NCBI GenBank assembly: GCA_030704615.1
Contig: CM060733.1
Location: forward strand, 33,170,001 to 33,234,000
Direction of reading: 5' to 3'
Source of the DNA: Takakia lepidozioides
Taxonomy: Eukaryota; Streptophyta; Takakiopsida; Takakiales; Takakiaceae
DNA length: 64,000 nucleotides
In this document: one piece after another, positions 22,860 to 35,973 of the stretch
Layout of the letters: each line of letters opens with the position of its first letter
How positions within the stretch are numbered: position 1 is the stretch's first letter
Notes under the pieces: generated by a model
The model's input: the letters and a program-made list of their open reading frames with translations, nothing else
Told to the model about the DNA's origin: nothing
Database searches by the model: none
Made by a program: the position numbers and the translations under genes

Positions 22860-24938
22860 GATCTCGTGGACTTTCACCTTGTAACCACCCCGGATCGACA
22901 TGTCCTTGCAGTGGAACTTGTCAAACCTCGGCTATTCCCTCCCACCCTTCCGCCTTGGCGGCGGCTGTCTTTGACCGCTTGTCATTGGGGTTCAGGAGAA
23001 ACACAGGATCGTGATGCGCAGACACCAACATCAGGGTCCACTCAGCAACAAACTGCAATGACAGGGTGAAAGTCAAGCGCAGCTTGGGCATGAAACGTCT
23101 GGTTGCCACAATACTGAATCAGCAGCAAATTCACGGTGTACCAATGTACCTTGAGGCGAAGCTCGTCGCTGAGGGTGGCAACTGAGGAAAGCTTGCCCAC
23201 GTGTCTTCAACTGCAGTAGCAAAAAGAGGTTTAGTCAGACGGATAAGAATAACATGAACTCTGGTGTGGTTGCAATGTATAAAACACCCCTCACACGGAG
23301 CAAGCTAACAAACACCCGGCTCAGACCCTGCACACTACAACTTCCTGGCAAAAATAACCCTACTAAAAAACCCCCCATCCAAGGCCAAAGCAGTACCATG
23401 AATGCATGCCTGGGGAACCACGTCCTGTTGCGATGATGTGCCGGGGACAAAAAGCCCACTCCTCTTGCTCACCTGCAATGAATACAATTGCAACGCTTCA
23501 GGAAGTGTATCCATAAAGGAAACCAACCAAGTAAGTTTTGGCGGAGAGGGGCTTGGAACAACCATACCTTGGGCGCTGCCTCCTCATGCCGGGGGGGAAA
23601 TCCGGAATGCTGCTGCCATAGCCCTGTGGTCGAGGCGCAGGACCCACCCTTCTTCAATTCGACCCACTGCCACTCCATGTAATTTGGTCCCGGCAAAACA
23701 TATAGTGCCAGGCCTTGCGTGAGAGGGCATCCGGGGGAACAAAACAAACATGGACTTTGGCTTCGATGTCATGTTGCAACCAGTAAGGTTAGTTTCACCT
23801 GCTGGGCGCAGAAGTACTTCCCCCAACGACCCCATCCTCTCCCACATTCAAGCTGCCAGTCGGGGTCAGCTTCCGCGTGCTTGTGAAGACACGCACATCC
23901 TTGGAGCAAAACAAATCTTGGTAGTAGGGCCAGACTGTTTCTAAAAGGTAGTCTGAATCGGGCCCCTCACTGACATTGTCACTGAATCAAACGACATGGA
24001 TGGACCCATGTTCAAAGGGGAGTTCCCCTCCCCTTGTGTGGTGAATCATCCACTAGGAGGGTGTTGGATTCGTTAAATCCAAGAAATTCCGACCACCCTC
24101 GACAGTCTCTTCTGTAAGTTCTGTACAGCATACCCTTTTGTGGGGTGTGGCTCTGTCAAGGGGTCACACTCCTCTTGTGACCACACAAAGAGGGCAGAAC
24201 CCTTGACCCCCTGCATCACCACTTTGAAGATGCTCTGCCACATTCCCCTTGGAAGCACAGGACCATATTCCCAACGTAGAAACCGGAAAAGAAGGTTTAA
24301 AAACTCAAGACCTGGGGCCTTGGGAAAACATACTTGTTGTGGTCAACACACCCATGGCCAATGACGCCCGGGTTGGGCTGAAAGTTAGGAATAGAGTGGC
24401 ACCAGATCCCGTTCAGGTCTGAACAATTAGTTTCGACTTTTCTATGAAAGGAGCTTTTTGAAGGGGTGTCACGGGGTCTCACCTCAGTGGTTTGGGAGAC
24501 AACAGTCACCCCAGAGGGCAAAAGTTTCGGTCCCCCCCTGCGCCTGGACCAGAAAACTACCACCCTCTCCCCCCTACAAGCTGCCCCTTCCCCTTTTCCC
24601 CCATCATGAGCAATGACCCCCCCATCGTCCATGTCACCCCACCAACTTGCTGGACCTCTCCCTCTTCCTTCAACGAGTGGACCCTGCCCCCCACTGTGAA
24701 TATCATCACAACAAGCCCGGACCTCTGTCACATCCCTACCCACTACAATTACTTCCTCCTTGTCAGGTACAATGGGTCGCAGCAGGGGGTCTTCCATAAT
24801 GCCACCCGTCACACCCCCATTTTTGCCCTTCCCATCATGAGTTCCACTATCTTCTTCAGTTATTCTTTCCATTCCCCTCTCCCCCCTCTCCGCAGAGAGA
24901 GCCGCAAGCCTCTCCAGGGCCCCGATGCGGGCTGCCAT
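22860..24938 (-). other. Unrecognised multi-exon or broken coding region, probably transposon-derived
   Basis: Minus-strand frames line up as one decayed or spliced protein. They are 24297-24938 (213 codons, charged, Met-start), 24073-24258, 23584-23847 (PGTICFAGTKLHGVAVGRIE), 23335-23565 and 22921-23109 (WTLMLVSAHHDPVFLLNP). The last resembles the His-containing block of Ulp1-like proteases carried by some plant transposons, but the match is weak. No function is assigned. Confidence 0.25.
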
Positions 24939-25189
24939 TGAGTTCCCCGCTCCCTACGCATACAAACACCCCACCCGTACTGTTAAAACCAGAAGAAGAG
25001 GCCGAATGTGCAGGATTTCAAGCATCATCGGAGATGGCTGGGTTTGGCATAACCCCCCCTCGTGTACCATGCGTGGGGGCCCCACATACCCACCAAATCT
25101 TAGTACAACAACAGATTCATGAATGGAAACCGGCCTTCAAAACATACCTGGCTCAAAACAGACTTTGATGGGGTGCCAGTCGCAGCGTT

Positions 25190-26580
25190 CTTACACTCCG
25201 CCCCCGAGCTCGGACAGTGACGGGCTCCACGCTTTTGCGTCTTTTCTTATTTGCCCATCACACACTGTCAGTACAAAATGCCAGGAGCATATGGACAAAA
25301 GCACTGCCATGCATATCACATAACAACTAATTCTGCACAAGCAATAAAACCCACTCGTGGTTGTCTCTTCCATCAGAACATGCCACAACGTAAGAGCAAT
25401 GAGAAGGGGGTGCGGGAGATTACCAAACGGGCTGCTTGGCTGCACTCTAACTCCTCCCCGGCCCCCAACGCGAGGGGTTTCGTGACACAAGCACGCTTGC
25501 TTCAATCCCTTCAGCCTTGCAAGTCCACGAGGGACTCCCAGTAGGCAAACACTTATCCCAATAGGCGGGTTCAGTGTTCATTGGCCTCACGCCAGTCTTT
25601 CGCCCATTTATCTTTCAGTTTTGCTCTTTCCTCCTTTCATTATCTTCCCACATTGCTTCACTATAAATCACGATTGGCAGGGATAGGTGTGTACTCGTAC
25701 ATTCCATTTATGCCCTCTATTACTCTTGACATGGCACTCTGGGACTGCTGGTCAATGTCTTGTACGCTTGAGTCAAGGTAACGTAATGCCCGGCCACGCA
25801 AATCATCACGCTGCCAGTGTTCCCTTACCTTCGCAGCCAGCATTGGGACTCCATTTCCATGCACCTCCACCTTGTGGCGCTTTAGCCCTGCAGCCACCCT
25901 TCCCCTCTCCATCTCCTTCCCCATTGTTTCATTGGCATGACGTCGTTCCTTCCTCAGCTCTGATGTCCGTTTCCCTTCCTTTCCCTGCCCCCATGCTCTG
26001 GAGCAGCGCCGTCATACGTGTGGGGGGTGACTGATGTGTGCGGAGGGGGAGGCCGTATGGAGATGTGGGAGGCCCCCATTGTGTGACGTTGCACATCAGG
26101 AAGCCAGCGCCACGACCCCAAAGTAGGGGGGGCTCCCCATGGTACACTATGTTGTGGAGACCATCCGGCAGGGGGTGGGTGCCAAGGTTGGTGTTGGTTG
26201 GCATTGTGTGGTGGCTGTGAGGTGCTTTGGCTGCAGCTTCACTCCCCTTCCGCTGCCAAAAACTCCACACACAAGGTGCATCAGCTGTAGTCCTACTGAA
26301 CACAACGTCACCAGAGCACAAACCATCCCACAACCACAACTATGGATTGGCTGACCTCAAACCCACTCCCCTGCAGCGCAAGTGCCAAAAACTGAAAAGG
26401 AGAGGGACAGAATGTTCCTCATAACATGTAAGCCCATTCATTGGTGAAGAAACAGAATGTGGGCGGGTTCACATCAGTACCACATGAAACTTACCAAGAA
26501 ACAGAACATCCATCCGGGTTTTGCACATATCCAGTGGACATCTATTCACACAATCAGCAAATGGCTGTATGGCGGAGCCC
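25190..26580. other. Intergenic or TE-like sequence, no gene recognised
   Basis: A minus-strand frame at 25661-25924 encodes a charged, probably helical peptide (KVREHWQRDDLRGRALRYLD) that could be an exon of the same unknown element as 22.9-24.9 kb. Nothing else is supported. Confidence 0.25.
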
Positions 26581-26589
26581 AGCAACGGA

Positions 26590-27016
26590 GCCCCAAAAGG
26601 TACATCCTTGAGCTACAACTTGGTCTATGTCCAAGAAGTTGGACTTCTGTCCGTTAACAGTGACACAACTTTTGGTGTGAGCATACAAGTTGTGGACAAC
26701 TCTCCACATCTTTCCCTTGATCCCACAAGACCAGAGGCGGAACCATAGGCCATCTCTCCACACACTGTGTTATAAGCCTTTTTGACATCCAGGAAAAAGA
26801 CATAAGTGGGTTTCCCTTCTTTTTTCCTTCCCTGGATAATCTGGCTTAGAGTGAAGATATGATCCACACAACCCCTGTTTCGCCGAAAGCCAGCTTGGCC
26901 TTCGTGGAAACAACCTCTAGACTCCAGATCAACCTCGAGACGAGTACTTATAACTCTGCAGAATGTCTTGCCAACAGCATTGAGGAGCGTGATGCCACGG
27001 TGGTTCCCCGGTTCTA
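26590..27016 (-). mobile_element. LINE reverse-transcriptase fragment, inverted
   Basis: Nearly identical to 16210-16600 of the plus-strand LINE but in the opposite orientation. It keeps segments missing from that copy: CVDHIFT after GFRRNRG, and VVHNLYAH before TKSCVTVNG. It therefore descends from a less decayed relative, not from the neighbouring element. It ends abruptly at a (TA)n(GA)n microsatellite at 27017-27059. Confidence 0.85.
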
Positions 27017-27059
27017 TATATATATATATAGAGAGAGGAGAGAGAGAGAGAGAGAGAGG
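27017..27059. repeat. (TA)n(GA)n compound microsatellite
   Basis: TATATATATATATATA followed by GA dinucleotides, directly bordering the LINE fragment. Confidence 0.9.
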
Positions 27060-28430
27060 ACTCTGGCCGAAGCCGGCGTAACTAAGAGCCACTTCGCCTC
27101 GCGGCTACTGCCCTTTTTAAGGGGTGGGCCCTATATGATATAGATATTTGTATGTAGCTTGCTGGTAAAATGGTGGCTATGTAGGATTCAAAAAATGAGA
27201 AAGAAAGCATGGAGCAGGTTGGGATATCGCGACAGCCTATTGATCTCCTAAATAGACCAACCACACCAGTTATGGTGTTATTAAACTTATTCTCAAAATC
27301 TAGAGGACAATTTAAATTCAAATATGATCATACCGACAACAAGTGAGTAGATGTAGACTCAATTATTAGTTCAGTCACTATGACTTTCGATACAGCACAA
27401 AACGTTTATACTTTGAATGCTGATGATGCGAATGCTTTAAATGAATTTATTTCAACCAAATAATGAATTCATTTGTCTTGTAAAAACAAAATTTATTGTA
27501 TTATTAATATAGGGTGTCTAGTATTTGTTTGAAACAAAAAATTATAATTAAAATAGTATGCCAAAAATTCACCATATTACAAAATTATGTAATTATAGGG
27601 TACTAAAAAATACCCAAAGTAAAAGTAATACCCCCCTACAAAATACCCATTTATCTCACGTGACCTATACAAGTGATAGGGAGTGACCTCCCCGGGTTTT
27701 TGCCGAAGATGTTGGCCTTAACAAAAAAGATAGGAGACGGCATTTGTTCTCCCTTTGCTGACTCTGAGATACGATAGTATGTGTTCCTATAGTATAACGT
27801 TGTTGGCGACAATGTATGGAACATCTTCGTTTCAGCAGCAATAGCATCCAAGCATGTCCATGTGTGAGTTTACTGAAGGTCAAAAAATGTAATATCCACC
27901 TCAGTTAGGAACCGCCAGACATGAAAAGAAAAAACAACCTCTGCTGGGTGAGAATCGATTATTTTGAATTTTTTTTTTCATGTTTGATTTGATTTTGAAC
28001 TTGCTGCCCAAAGAAGCAAGTTATGAACCACTTTATCCGGCTTTTAGTTATAGTCCAGATAACAACTGGTTATCAGGTTCACACATAGACGAAAATGAAG
28101 TAGAGCAATGACAATTTATAATGCAAGCATCAAATGAGGGTGTTGCAGTTGCTCAAACCCGATCTACACGATGTCATCACACACACACACACACGGGGGG
28201 TTGGGATCGCCGAGGGTTTGAGGCGAAATCTAACCTTTGTTCAACATTAGTACAAACCCTAGAAAGAAATACACCCCATTTTTATTTTTTATAATGATCA
28301 AAAGATGAAAATAAAAATAAAATAAACAATAAATATTGTTCCATCATCCGGCAAATGGACTGTATACTTATGACCTATATTTTTGAGGAAATGAAAAGAT
28401 GAAGTACAAGAAATTTGTCAGCCATCATTC
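27060..28430. other. AT-rich intergenic sequence
   Basis: No gene recognised. It contains poly(A)/poly(T)-rich stretches and a short AC microsatellite near 28180. The proximal part is the 3' flank of the aspartic protease gene. Confidence 0.5.
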
Positions 28431-31163
28431 TTAGCAATGATTGCTAGAAAATCCAATTTTATTCTGAGGCAAATCGAACAGAACTTGCATACGTTGTTGT
28501 TGCCAAGCGCCAAGAACACTCACTTTTGCTTTACTGAGGAAGCTGAAAGCTAAACAGATTTCTCCAAATTGGTCATCTCCCTCAAAGAACACAGTTTTTT
28601 CTTTACTCAAACGCCAAACCAACTCTTTTTTACCGTCGTCAAACACGAATGTCACAGTCGGAACGTCGGGAAGAGGCATGTTAGGTTCCACATTCCAACA
28701 CGTGTCAAAATAGATATATGTGAGTTGGGCAGAATGAGGTGGGCCTTGAGGCCCATTAGATAATCGCGATGCTTTATCAATAAATGCGGCCTTGAATGGC
28801 AAATATGCTTCTGTAGTGAGGGTTGTGTACGAAGTGCCGCTGTCGATTATCACACCTCCTTCACCTTCCTCGTCGATGTCAAAGATGCCAAGAGGCATAT
28901 TAGGCACTTCTTCCTCATTCACTAGAATTTTCGTGAGAGGAATGTAGTATGTACTTGTGACATCAGCCCCTTGTTGAGGCATTTGCACAAAGATGGCGTC
29001 TTGAACTGCAATGTATTGCAGAGAAGAACTTTGTCAAGATGATGTCTATATGTTATACAAAACAGAATTATGGCCATAAAAGAAGTACGAGTTAGAATGC
29101 TAATGTGGAATGTTTCTTTTTTCTGTACGTTTCAAGACAAAATTGCGACTCGTATATTTGTGATATAAAGATGAAAGACTCTTTGTCAAAGCAAGTGCAA
29201 CATTTGGTGTCCCTCCACTGACTATTGCCTTCAGTTTGCAAAGTTGACATCTTCTAACGGCCGAAACCGAGGGGACGCGGTTGCCCTCCCTTTGCCAGCT
29301 ATGACTAAAAAACCCAAATGTACCCACATTCTGTTTCTACTAGTTGATCCAGATACCTCATTTGTAGCTAAATTGCCCATAATATGTGATATCCAACATA
29401 TTGTACCTATGTGGATCTAAACGCATGACCACTTGTAAAGACGGCCTAGTGGCCCTAATCCTTTGGACCATGATCTGTTGCATGCTTGTTTCAAATAGAC
29501 AGTTACATGAAATGAAAAATGTATATACAATATTCATGATCTCCAGAACAACTTGACAACTTCACAAGAGGAGGAATTGAACGTACATAAGTCTATGGAC
29601 GAGGCACCAAAGAGCAAGAGTCCGTCTTCTTGCCCTTGGGCCTTTGGCAAACAATATGAGAATTGTTTGCTGATTTGTGGACCATTAAGGGCGATTTGGT
29701 CTGGCATGGAGAACTCAGATCTCCCTCCACCTCCAAGGCCCAAGATGCCGGCGGCCAACGCATTCATGGTTAGCGTTTGCTCATGCCCTAGACCAATCAT
29801 AATATCTACAAAATAAACAACATTACAAATATATTAAATGGAAAATACTAAGAGAAATATAAGCACTTAATGCACACTTGTAATTCTCTGACATGACGCT
29901 AAGCCAATTTCTAGCATGTCAAATCTTTTTTGTCCGCTCTCAAGAGTGACATTGAACTGAAAGGACTGTAACTCTACTTGGTGTAACTCCCACTTGGATT
30001 CACAATTTGATTAAGTCCAAATTTGGCTAAGTATAAAATGCACTAAGAGGAGTTACACAAGACATAGGAGTTTGACTCCATCCCACAACCTCTACCGCCA
30101 TCACCATACCGACATGCTACTCACCATTGCTTAACAACCTCTATCAATGGGTAAAGATATTACATGCCAAAAGCATTTCAAAAACAAGAAGAGTCATCAA
30201 GCATGTATACTTGGAATGGTGGTTTGAACTCCATATTGATTAGTCAATTGAATGACCTCCGTAGCAAGCCGACCCAAGCTGTACTCATCGTTGGCTTCTT
30301 GTATGTACTCGTTGTACTCCTCTCGATCATTTTGGCCATACCCATATTTGTATAGACAATTGCAATTGTTCTCTAGGTCACAACCATGAAAGTTACCATT
30401 TGCAAATAACTTAAGACATTCAATGTCACAACACGAAATATCTTTTGAGGTAGGCGAGGCCAAAGATAAATAATGAGTTGATTCTTGTGGTTGACAAAAC
30501 TGCACACAACCAAAATAAAATGCTAATTAATGTCATCATATTTGTCTTTAATAGTCCTTGAAAAAAGGAGTGTACACTCACGTCAAAAACACATTCCATA
30601 TCTAATACATGTCAACACATGATACGCCTTTCCAAAATATTGAATGAGACGGATGTACTCACATCACATGGGTAGGCTTGGATCCAAGTCAAGTCGCTGC
30701 CGGTGTCTAGGAATACATACTGGGAGACTATACCTGGAGCTGTGCCCACTTTAATGGTTGTAAAATAATCTAATTGTGTGCCGTATACTATTTGCGCCTG
30801 GGTCGCGAAGACCAACACTGTCTCTTTCAAGTTCCGGCTAGGAGCCTTGTTGCGCATGGAAGGGCCCAACGTTGCAGCATTATGCCGAGCCCTCCTAGCT
30901 GCACGCACACAAGCCTCATCGTCTTTGCCGCAATGAGTGGGTCTCAAAGGGGAGTGGGGCGAGTCAACGTGGGTGAGTGCAAGAGACACACCATGTTGGG
31001 TGGCATTGGTCTCAACCAACGGCCTGTATACTATATCATTGAGCACAAACTTGTGCTTTGTCCCATGGCTGACGTAGTCGTTGGTGACGCCCGATGAGTT
31101 GACTCGCAGTAATACAAGAAGAAAGAGGCAGCTGATGTAGAGCGCACACAGCTGTGCATCCAT
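28431..31163 (-). CDS. A1-family aspartic protease (CDR1/nepenthesin-like), secreted, 4 exons
   Basis: Exons 30663-31163, 30211-30499, 29587-29805 and 28431-29005 join in phase to give 527 codons plus stop. The ATG at 31163 begins a hydrophobic signal-peptide-like segment (LCALYISCLFLLVLLRV). A prosegment follows, then the first catalytic motif DTGSDLTW at the end of exon 1 and a cysteine-rich nepenthesin-type insertion with CC, NCNC and related cysteines. Exon 3 carries AAGILGLGGG and QFSYCLP. The second catalytic motif is VIIDSGTSYTTL in exon 4. Both catalytic aspartates are intact and no stop interrupts the frame, so it looks functional. Plant members act in the apoplast or vacuole in defence and protein turnover (family knowledge); the substrate is unknown. 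Splice sites include GTGAGT, GTATAC and GTACGT donors. A TATA box lies about 60 bp upstream. Confidence 0.88.
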
Positions 31164-31220
31164 TGCTTGTTTGTTGAGTGTTGCCGAAACATACTCATAC
31201 TTTGACAAGTAGCTTGGTAG

Positions 31221-31227
31221 TTATATA
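31221..31227 (-). promoter_or_regulatory. TATA box of the aspartic protease gene
   Basis: TATATAA on the minus strand lies about 60 bp upstream of the start codon, a spacing that leaves a short 5' leader. Confidence 0.5.
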
Positions 31228-31243
31228 GACTAGGCCTAGGAAC

Positions 31244-31443
31244 TACCGTAGTACCTTGGCAATTTTGACACAAATTTTAATATTTCAAAGATTATTGAAA
31301 ATTTTGGACATTGATTTTGTGAAATTAAATAACTTTGCGAATGATAATAAAACATCTTTGGGAATATTCCATATGTTGAAATGAAACTCTCAAAATAAAA
31401 TAAATATTCGACTGATTGTCAATCTTGCCAAGGTGGTACGGTA
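31244..31443. mobile_element. ~200-bp MITE-like element in the protease promoter
   Basis: The ends are an imperfect inverted repeat: TACCGTAGTACCTTGGCAAT at the left matches the complement of the right end, which reads TACCGTACCACCTTGGCAAG. The interior is AT-rich and non-coding. It starts about 16 bp upstream of the TATA box. No clear target-site duplication is visible. Confidence 0.55.
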
Positions 31444-31905
31444 TCACCCCCACTGATGTGGATTTTCTTCCACGACATTGCAATATTGCCAACGTAGAAT
31501 ACAATCATCTATAGATGGTGATGTTGCTTGCTTTATTTGACGGTTCTGGGGTTTTGGAGCTTTTCCGTTTTTGATATCATGCCGGTTCGCAACAAATACA
31601 AATTTTAACCCTATGCGGTTATGGACAAATGGAGTTTATGTGAGGATGGCATCCGACGGTTCAGTATCCGGTTATCAAACAAATCCAAGCTTATTTTATT
31701 AAAATAACCCAAACTTAAAAATCTAATGTATTGAAAATACTAATAAAAATAGTTACAATTATAGGGTAGAACGGAAAAGAGTGTTATTAGGAGATTTTCT
31801 ATTGTAAGTAATGCAGAAAATACAAGAGTTCAGTCAACTCTCACAAAATGGGATGCATCATAAAAGATGAAGTTATAAATATGCGTGCCTCTTCGAATGA
31901 AGATA

Positions 31906-33200
31906 CCGTACTTACCTAGCTTACTAGGCAATAATTAATTCAAATTCAAGTGCCTAACTAAATTTAGAACATTTTTGAAAAATGTGCCTAAAACTTGGAA
32001 AAAAATCCTGAGAAGTGTCTAATTGCTCGAATTCTATTTTCACAATCATTATATTTTTTTAAAAAGAAAATTACCTCAAGATAGGGCGACTGTAATACAT
32101 GCTTAACCCCTAATGGACGAGTCAACCTGAATCGGGTCGATTGAAAATTTCGAATGGATGAGGGATGAACTCGGATGAAATCAAGCCCTGAATGAAAAAT
32201 GTAGGAAATTTAATTCTGTGCCCCGGTGTGTCGATGGCACCCTAAAAATCCTAAAGGACAGCCGTCAGGATTTTTTTGGAGTGCATGGGGGTACCCAAAA
32301 TCATGTGGTTTGGGGCCTCCAGCAGGGTTGACTTTACCACGTGGCAGGTAGATGGGATTGGGTCTCGGCATTTGCCGGCGACGGGTATCAACGGGGCCCC
32401 ACTAAAAACGAGCCCACACAAAACAGCACCCGTGACTTCATCAGTTTTGATGATGTGCCCTTTTTGGCCGGAATTATCTACCAGCTTAGGCAATACTTGG
32501 CCCGAGCTGGGATTTAAGTAGGAATTGAAATTTTTGCCTGCAGTTTGGTTAGAATTCAGAAATTCTTTTTGGAGGTAGTAGGAAATCAATCAAGGAACAA
32601 TTCCACTATTGCAATTGTGGTTACAACTCCAATTTGGACCCCTATGGCTGAATTACAGGTTAGTTGAGCTAAATGGTGTTTTTTGACCCCCCTGTTTTCC
32701 CATACAAAGCAACCCTATGCAGATTTAGGAATTCTGCTTTGCAAATTTGGGGCAACATGCTTTCGGTGCCTCTGAATTGGAATGTGGGTGGGGTCTTGCA
32801 AGGAAAAAATATTTTCTCGGAAAAATTGCCTGGTCAAACTATTTTTTCCCTCTAAAATTGGAGTATACTACAGATTTAGGGCTTACCATTTTGTTATAAT
32901 CTTCCTAATGACACGGTGAAATGGGCTGGAATTCTTACAGCAGGTGCATGACTTAGGTAGCCTTCCTTTCATACGGTTCATCCCTGTGGATGTTTGTTAG
33001 CTGGGAGATATACCCTCATCCGTGAGGTATGTGCTGTTTTGGAGTGGGCCCACCAAAAACTGCCTCGTCCATTAGGGGTTAATGTTTGGAAATTACCTAG
33101 GTGAGGTGCCTAAATAATAAAAACGAATCTGCCTAATAATATTCCATTTTAATTAATTATTAGGCGCGGACTTAGTGCCTAATAAGCTACGTAAGTATGG
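31906..33200. mobile_element. Non-autonomous DNA transposon with ~28-bp terminal inverted repeats
   Basis: The left end CCGTACTTACCTAGCTTACT matches the complement of the right end CCATACTTACGTAGCTTATT, with continuing similarity (AGGCA). No transposase is encoded. A second element is nested inside it. Confidence 0.6.
32107..33078. mobile_element. 972-bp TTAA-flanked, piggyBac-like non-autonomous element
   Basis: It is bounded by perfect 15-bp inverted repeats, CCCCTAATGGACGAG at the left and its complement at the right, each flanked outside by TTAA (32103-32106 and 33079-33082). TTAA targets and CCC-initial ends are typical of piggyBac elements (family knowledge). No transposase frame is seen. 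Confidence 0.65.
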
Positions 33201-34868
33201 AATGGCCAGTTCATGACTATGACCCGCCTCGTTTATGTCAAGTGAACAGAATAATTGGATATTCTCCTGCCGGATATATGGGTTCATAACCTGCTTCTTC
33301 TAGACCACCAGTTTCGGTTCGAATAGAAAAAAAAAAAAAATACAAACCCACCAGTTCTCAACTGGATCCGGTTATCCCATCTCTTAAAATCTGGCGGTTC
33401 TTAACAGAGGTGGATATTTGATTTTTTGACCTCCGACATATCCATATATATATATATGAATTTTTCCCACAAAATTAAATATTTCAATGGTCATTGTATG
33501 CATGAGGGATTCCACATGGGCTTGCCAAATTCCAAAGCATTCCAAGAATTTGGCAAGTCCAAATTTTGTTTTAGTGATTCTGAGTCTCATTCCAACTTAG
33601 GCATTATGTTGCAAAAGTTCCAGCCATCACGTGAAGTGCATGGGGGGGGGGGTACTTTTGAGATAGCTTGAGGATTTCTTTTAGACTATTGTGGCGGTGT
33701 GCTCCCCCTTGACCCAGTAGTGATGATAATCAAAGGGGCGGTGTTCCATCTACGTTGACGAAGGGTCAAAATGAGCAACTCATATTTTTCACGTTTTACA
33801 TAATTGATTGATCTGGGTACATATCATGGAAAAATTTAAATTCTATGATATGAATGGTAAGGGAAGGGAGTGGTCCCGCTAGTACCGGCGGCGAGATAGG
33901 GAGTCCATGGACAAACAAATATCATAGCATAGCCATGCCAGACATCGGCATGGGCGGCATGGGTAATTAAAGCATTTGCATGGTAGGAGCCATGAGGGTA
34001 TCGTGTGGTCTGATGGTCTATCTTAGAATGTGATAAGGTTGAACCATCTAGATTTAGGATATGACATAAGGAACTTTTGAAGCTGCCAAACCCCTTGGTT
34101 ATGTGGAGTCCATGAATTATGGGGTGCTTATGTAGTGAGAAGAAGATGCGGCCATGTGTCTACTTGAGTGGGCTGTGTATGGCATAATATGCAATGTTTG
34201 TTATGATATGATAAAGGCCGATACATGGTTGCACAAAGCCACATATTGGAGCCAGGTACTCTTTAGGACTTTCTTTGCTTGAAATTTTGGAAATTTCTTC
34301 CCAGGCATGGACTCTAACCCAGGCATATGTATCCTTGCAGATTGAAGCTCGTGCAAACAAGGTGCTGGAGAAACAACCTCAGTAAGTACCCTGCCTTCAT
34401 CGACTTGTGGTCTGACTCCTCTAACAACCAGACCACGTACACGGTAGACATCCTCAGGGACTATGGGAGATATCACTTGAAGGACTGCTGCTGGTATCTT
34501 GACATTCCCAAATCAGATTGCCCCTAGTATGAGTTGCAGACACGGAACTAGAACGACAATGCGGAGTCGTTGGCCTCTCTAACTGACAAGGAATTGCGTG
34601 AGAGGAATCTGCGGAACCTCGCTGAGAAAGAACCTGCAGCCAACAAAACCCCTGCGAGAGGGAAGGGAAAGAAAAGGGTACAAAGGACAAAGGGAAGGAG
34701 AAGGCCACCCAAAGGGAGGTTGCGGGGGGTGAGGCAGTGCAGACCCCAATTGCAAACAAGGAACGAAAACGCAAGAGAAAGTTTGAGCCATACGACGCAG
34801 TGGAGCACCCATCCAGAGTCTAGCGAGAATGTAAATGCGAGCTTGTCAATGATTCATTCCTTGCCATG
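33201..34868. other. Intergenic, no gene recognised; weak exon-like ORFs on plus strand
   Basis: A plus-strand stretch from about 34380 to 34800 has exon-like frames (TTYTVDILRDYGRYHLKDCC, then a very basic KRVQRTKGRRRPPKGRLRG tail), which may come from an unknown transposon gene. A TA repeat lies at 33446-33458. Nothing else is supported. Confidence 0.3.
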
Positions 34869-35511
34869 ACGCCCACCAGCCCAAAACGGGCCATTTCAAA
34901 ACGAAAAAACTGAATAACTTTTTGGGATTTTATTATTTTGGGCTGAAATTTGGCCAAGTTTTATTTGACCAGGTGTAGGGCCTAGATCCGGGTTCGATTG
35001 AACCCGATCTGAGATTTATTTTAGGGTTTTGGGCTGGCAAAGAGAGGGGGCTTGGCTCCCGCCCAACATCTGCGCGGTCCTGCGTTTTCTCCTCTCTCGC
35101 ACAGCTCGCAAGCTCGTGCTCCTACATGACTTGGTGCCCAGTCCATTGACCATTTCCCCTGCTCTGAGATCTCACCCAATTCCCCTGATCTATAGCTCGT
35201 TGGAACGCCTGTCTTGCAAGTATAGAACACGTAAAACCTCAGGCTGAATGGATGTCATCCTGATATTGAAAAACCAAAAAAAACTTCCTTGGAATTGGAA
35301 AAAGAAAAAATCAATTTGCCCAAATTCGCAACTGTGGCATTTCGCCAGATCAACGTTGATTGGCCTGAAATTTGGCCAGTAACCTTGTCAAGTAAGTAAC
35401 CGAACAAAATGTCCGTCAAAATTGAAAAATTACTTTTTTCCTTCAAGTTACCACTGGATTTCCGCGCAGGGGTCTCTTTTTGGGAAAAAGTGAACTCTGG
35501 CTGGTGGGCGT
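34869..35511. mobile_element. ~640-bp MITE-like element with 13-bp inverted ends
   Basis: ACGCCCACCAGCC at 34869-34881 is repeated in inverted form at 35499-35511. Internal direct similarity (GGGCTGAAATTTGGCCA near 34940 and GGCCTGAAATTTGGCCA near 35360) supports a repeated structure. There is no coding capacity. Confidence 0.5.
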
Positions 35512-35973
35512 TTAAGGGCTAATCTGATAGTGGGCAACTCAGTAACGTAGTGAAGATAGAAGACTCCAAATAGCTTTATGTGTTGTATTTAGCTAAATTG
35601 AGGCAGATGGACCATGGCACAAAGGGGGATAAGACATAAGACCCGGTGCCGGGTGGCCATAGGATTTCAAGTTATTTGTCTCTAATTTTCAGAAACCGTT
35701 TAATAGTAGAATTTCAATTTATCTGTCTCAGTTTAAAGCCGTTGGATAGTAATCATCCCGTGAACGGCCGGTGGACACTAAAAATCAGATGATGCAAGCC
35801 CAAGTATAAACGAGAGACTCTGATTTGGAAGTGTTCAGCATCAAAATACGGTCTCATTTCATCCTATTTTTGTCATGTCATTTCTCCAGCATGTCTGCAG
35901 ACTTCCAATGAGAGAAGCAACTTTGAACTGGGACTTATGGATCACAAGTTCAGCATGAATGTGTCACATAAAG

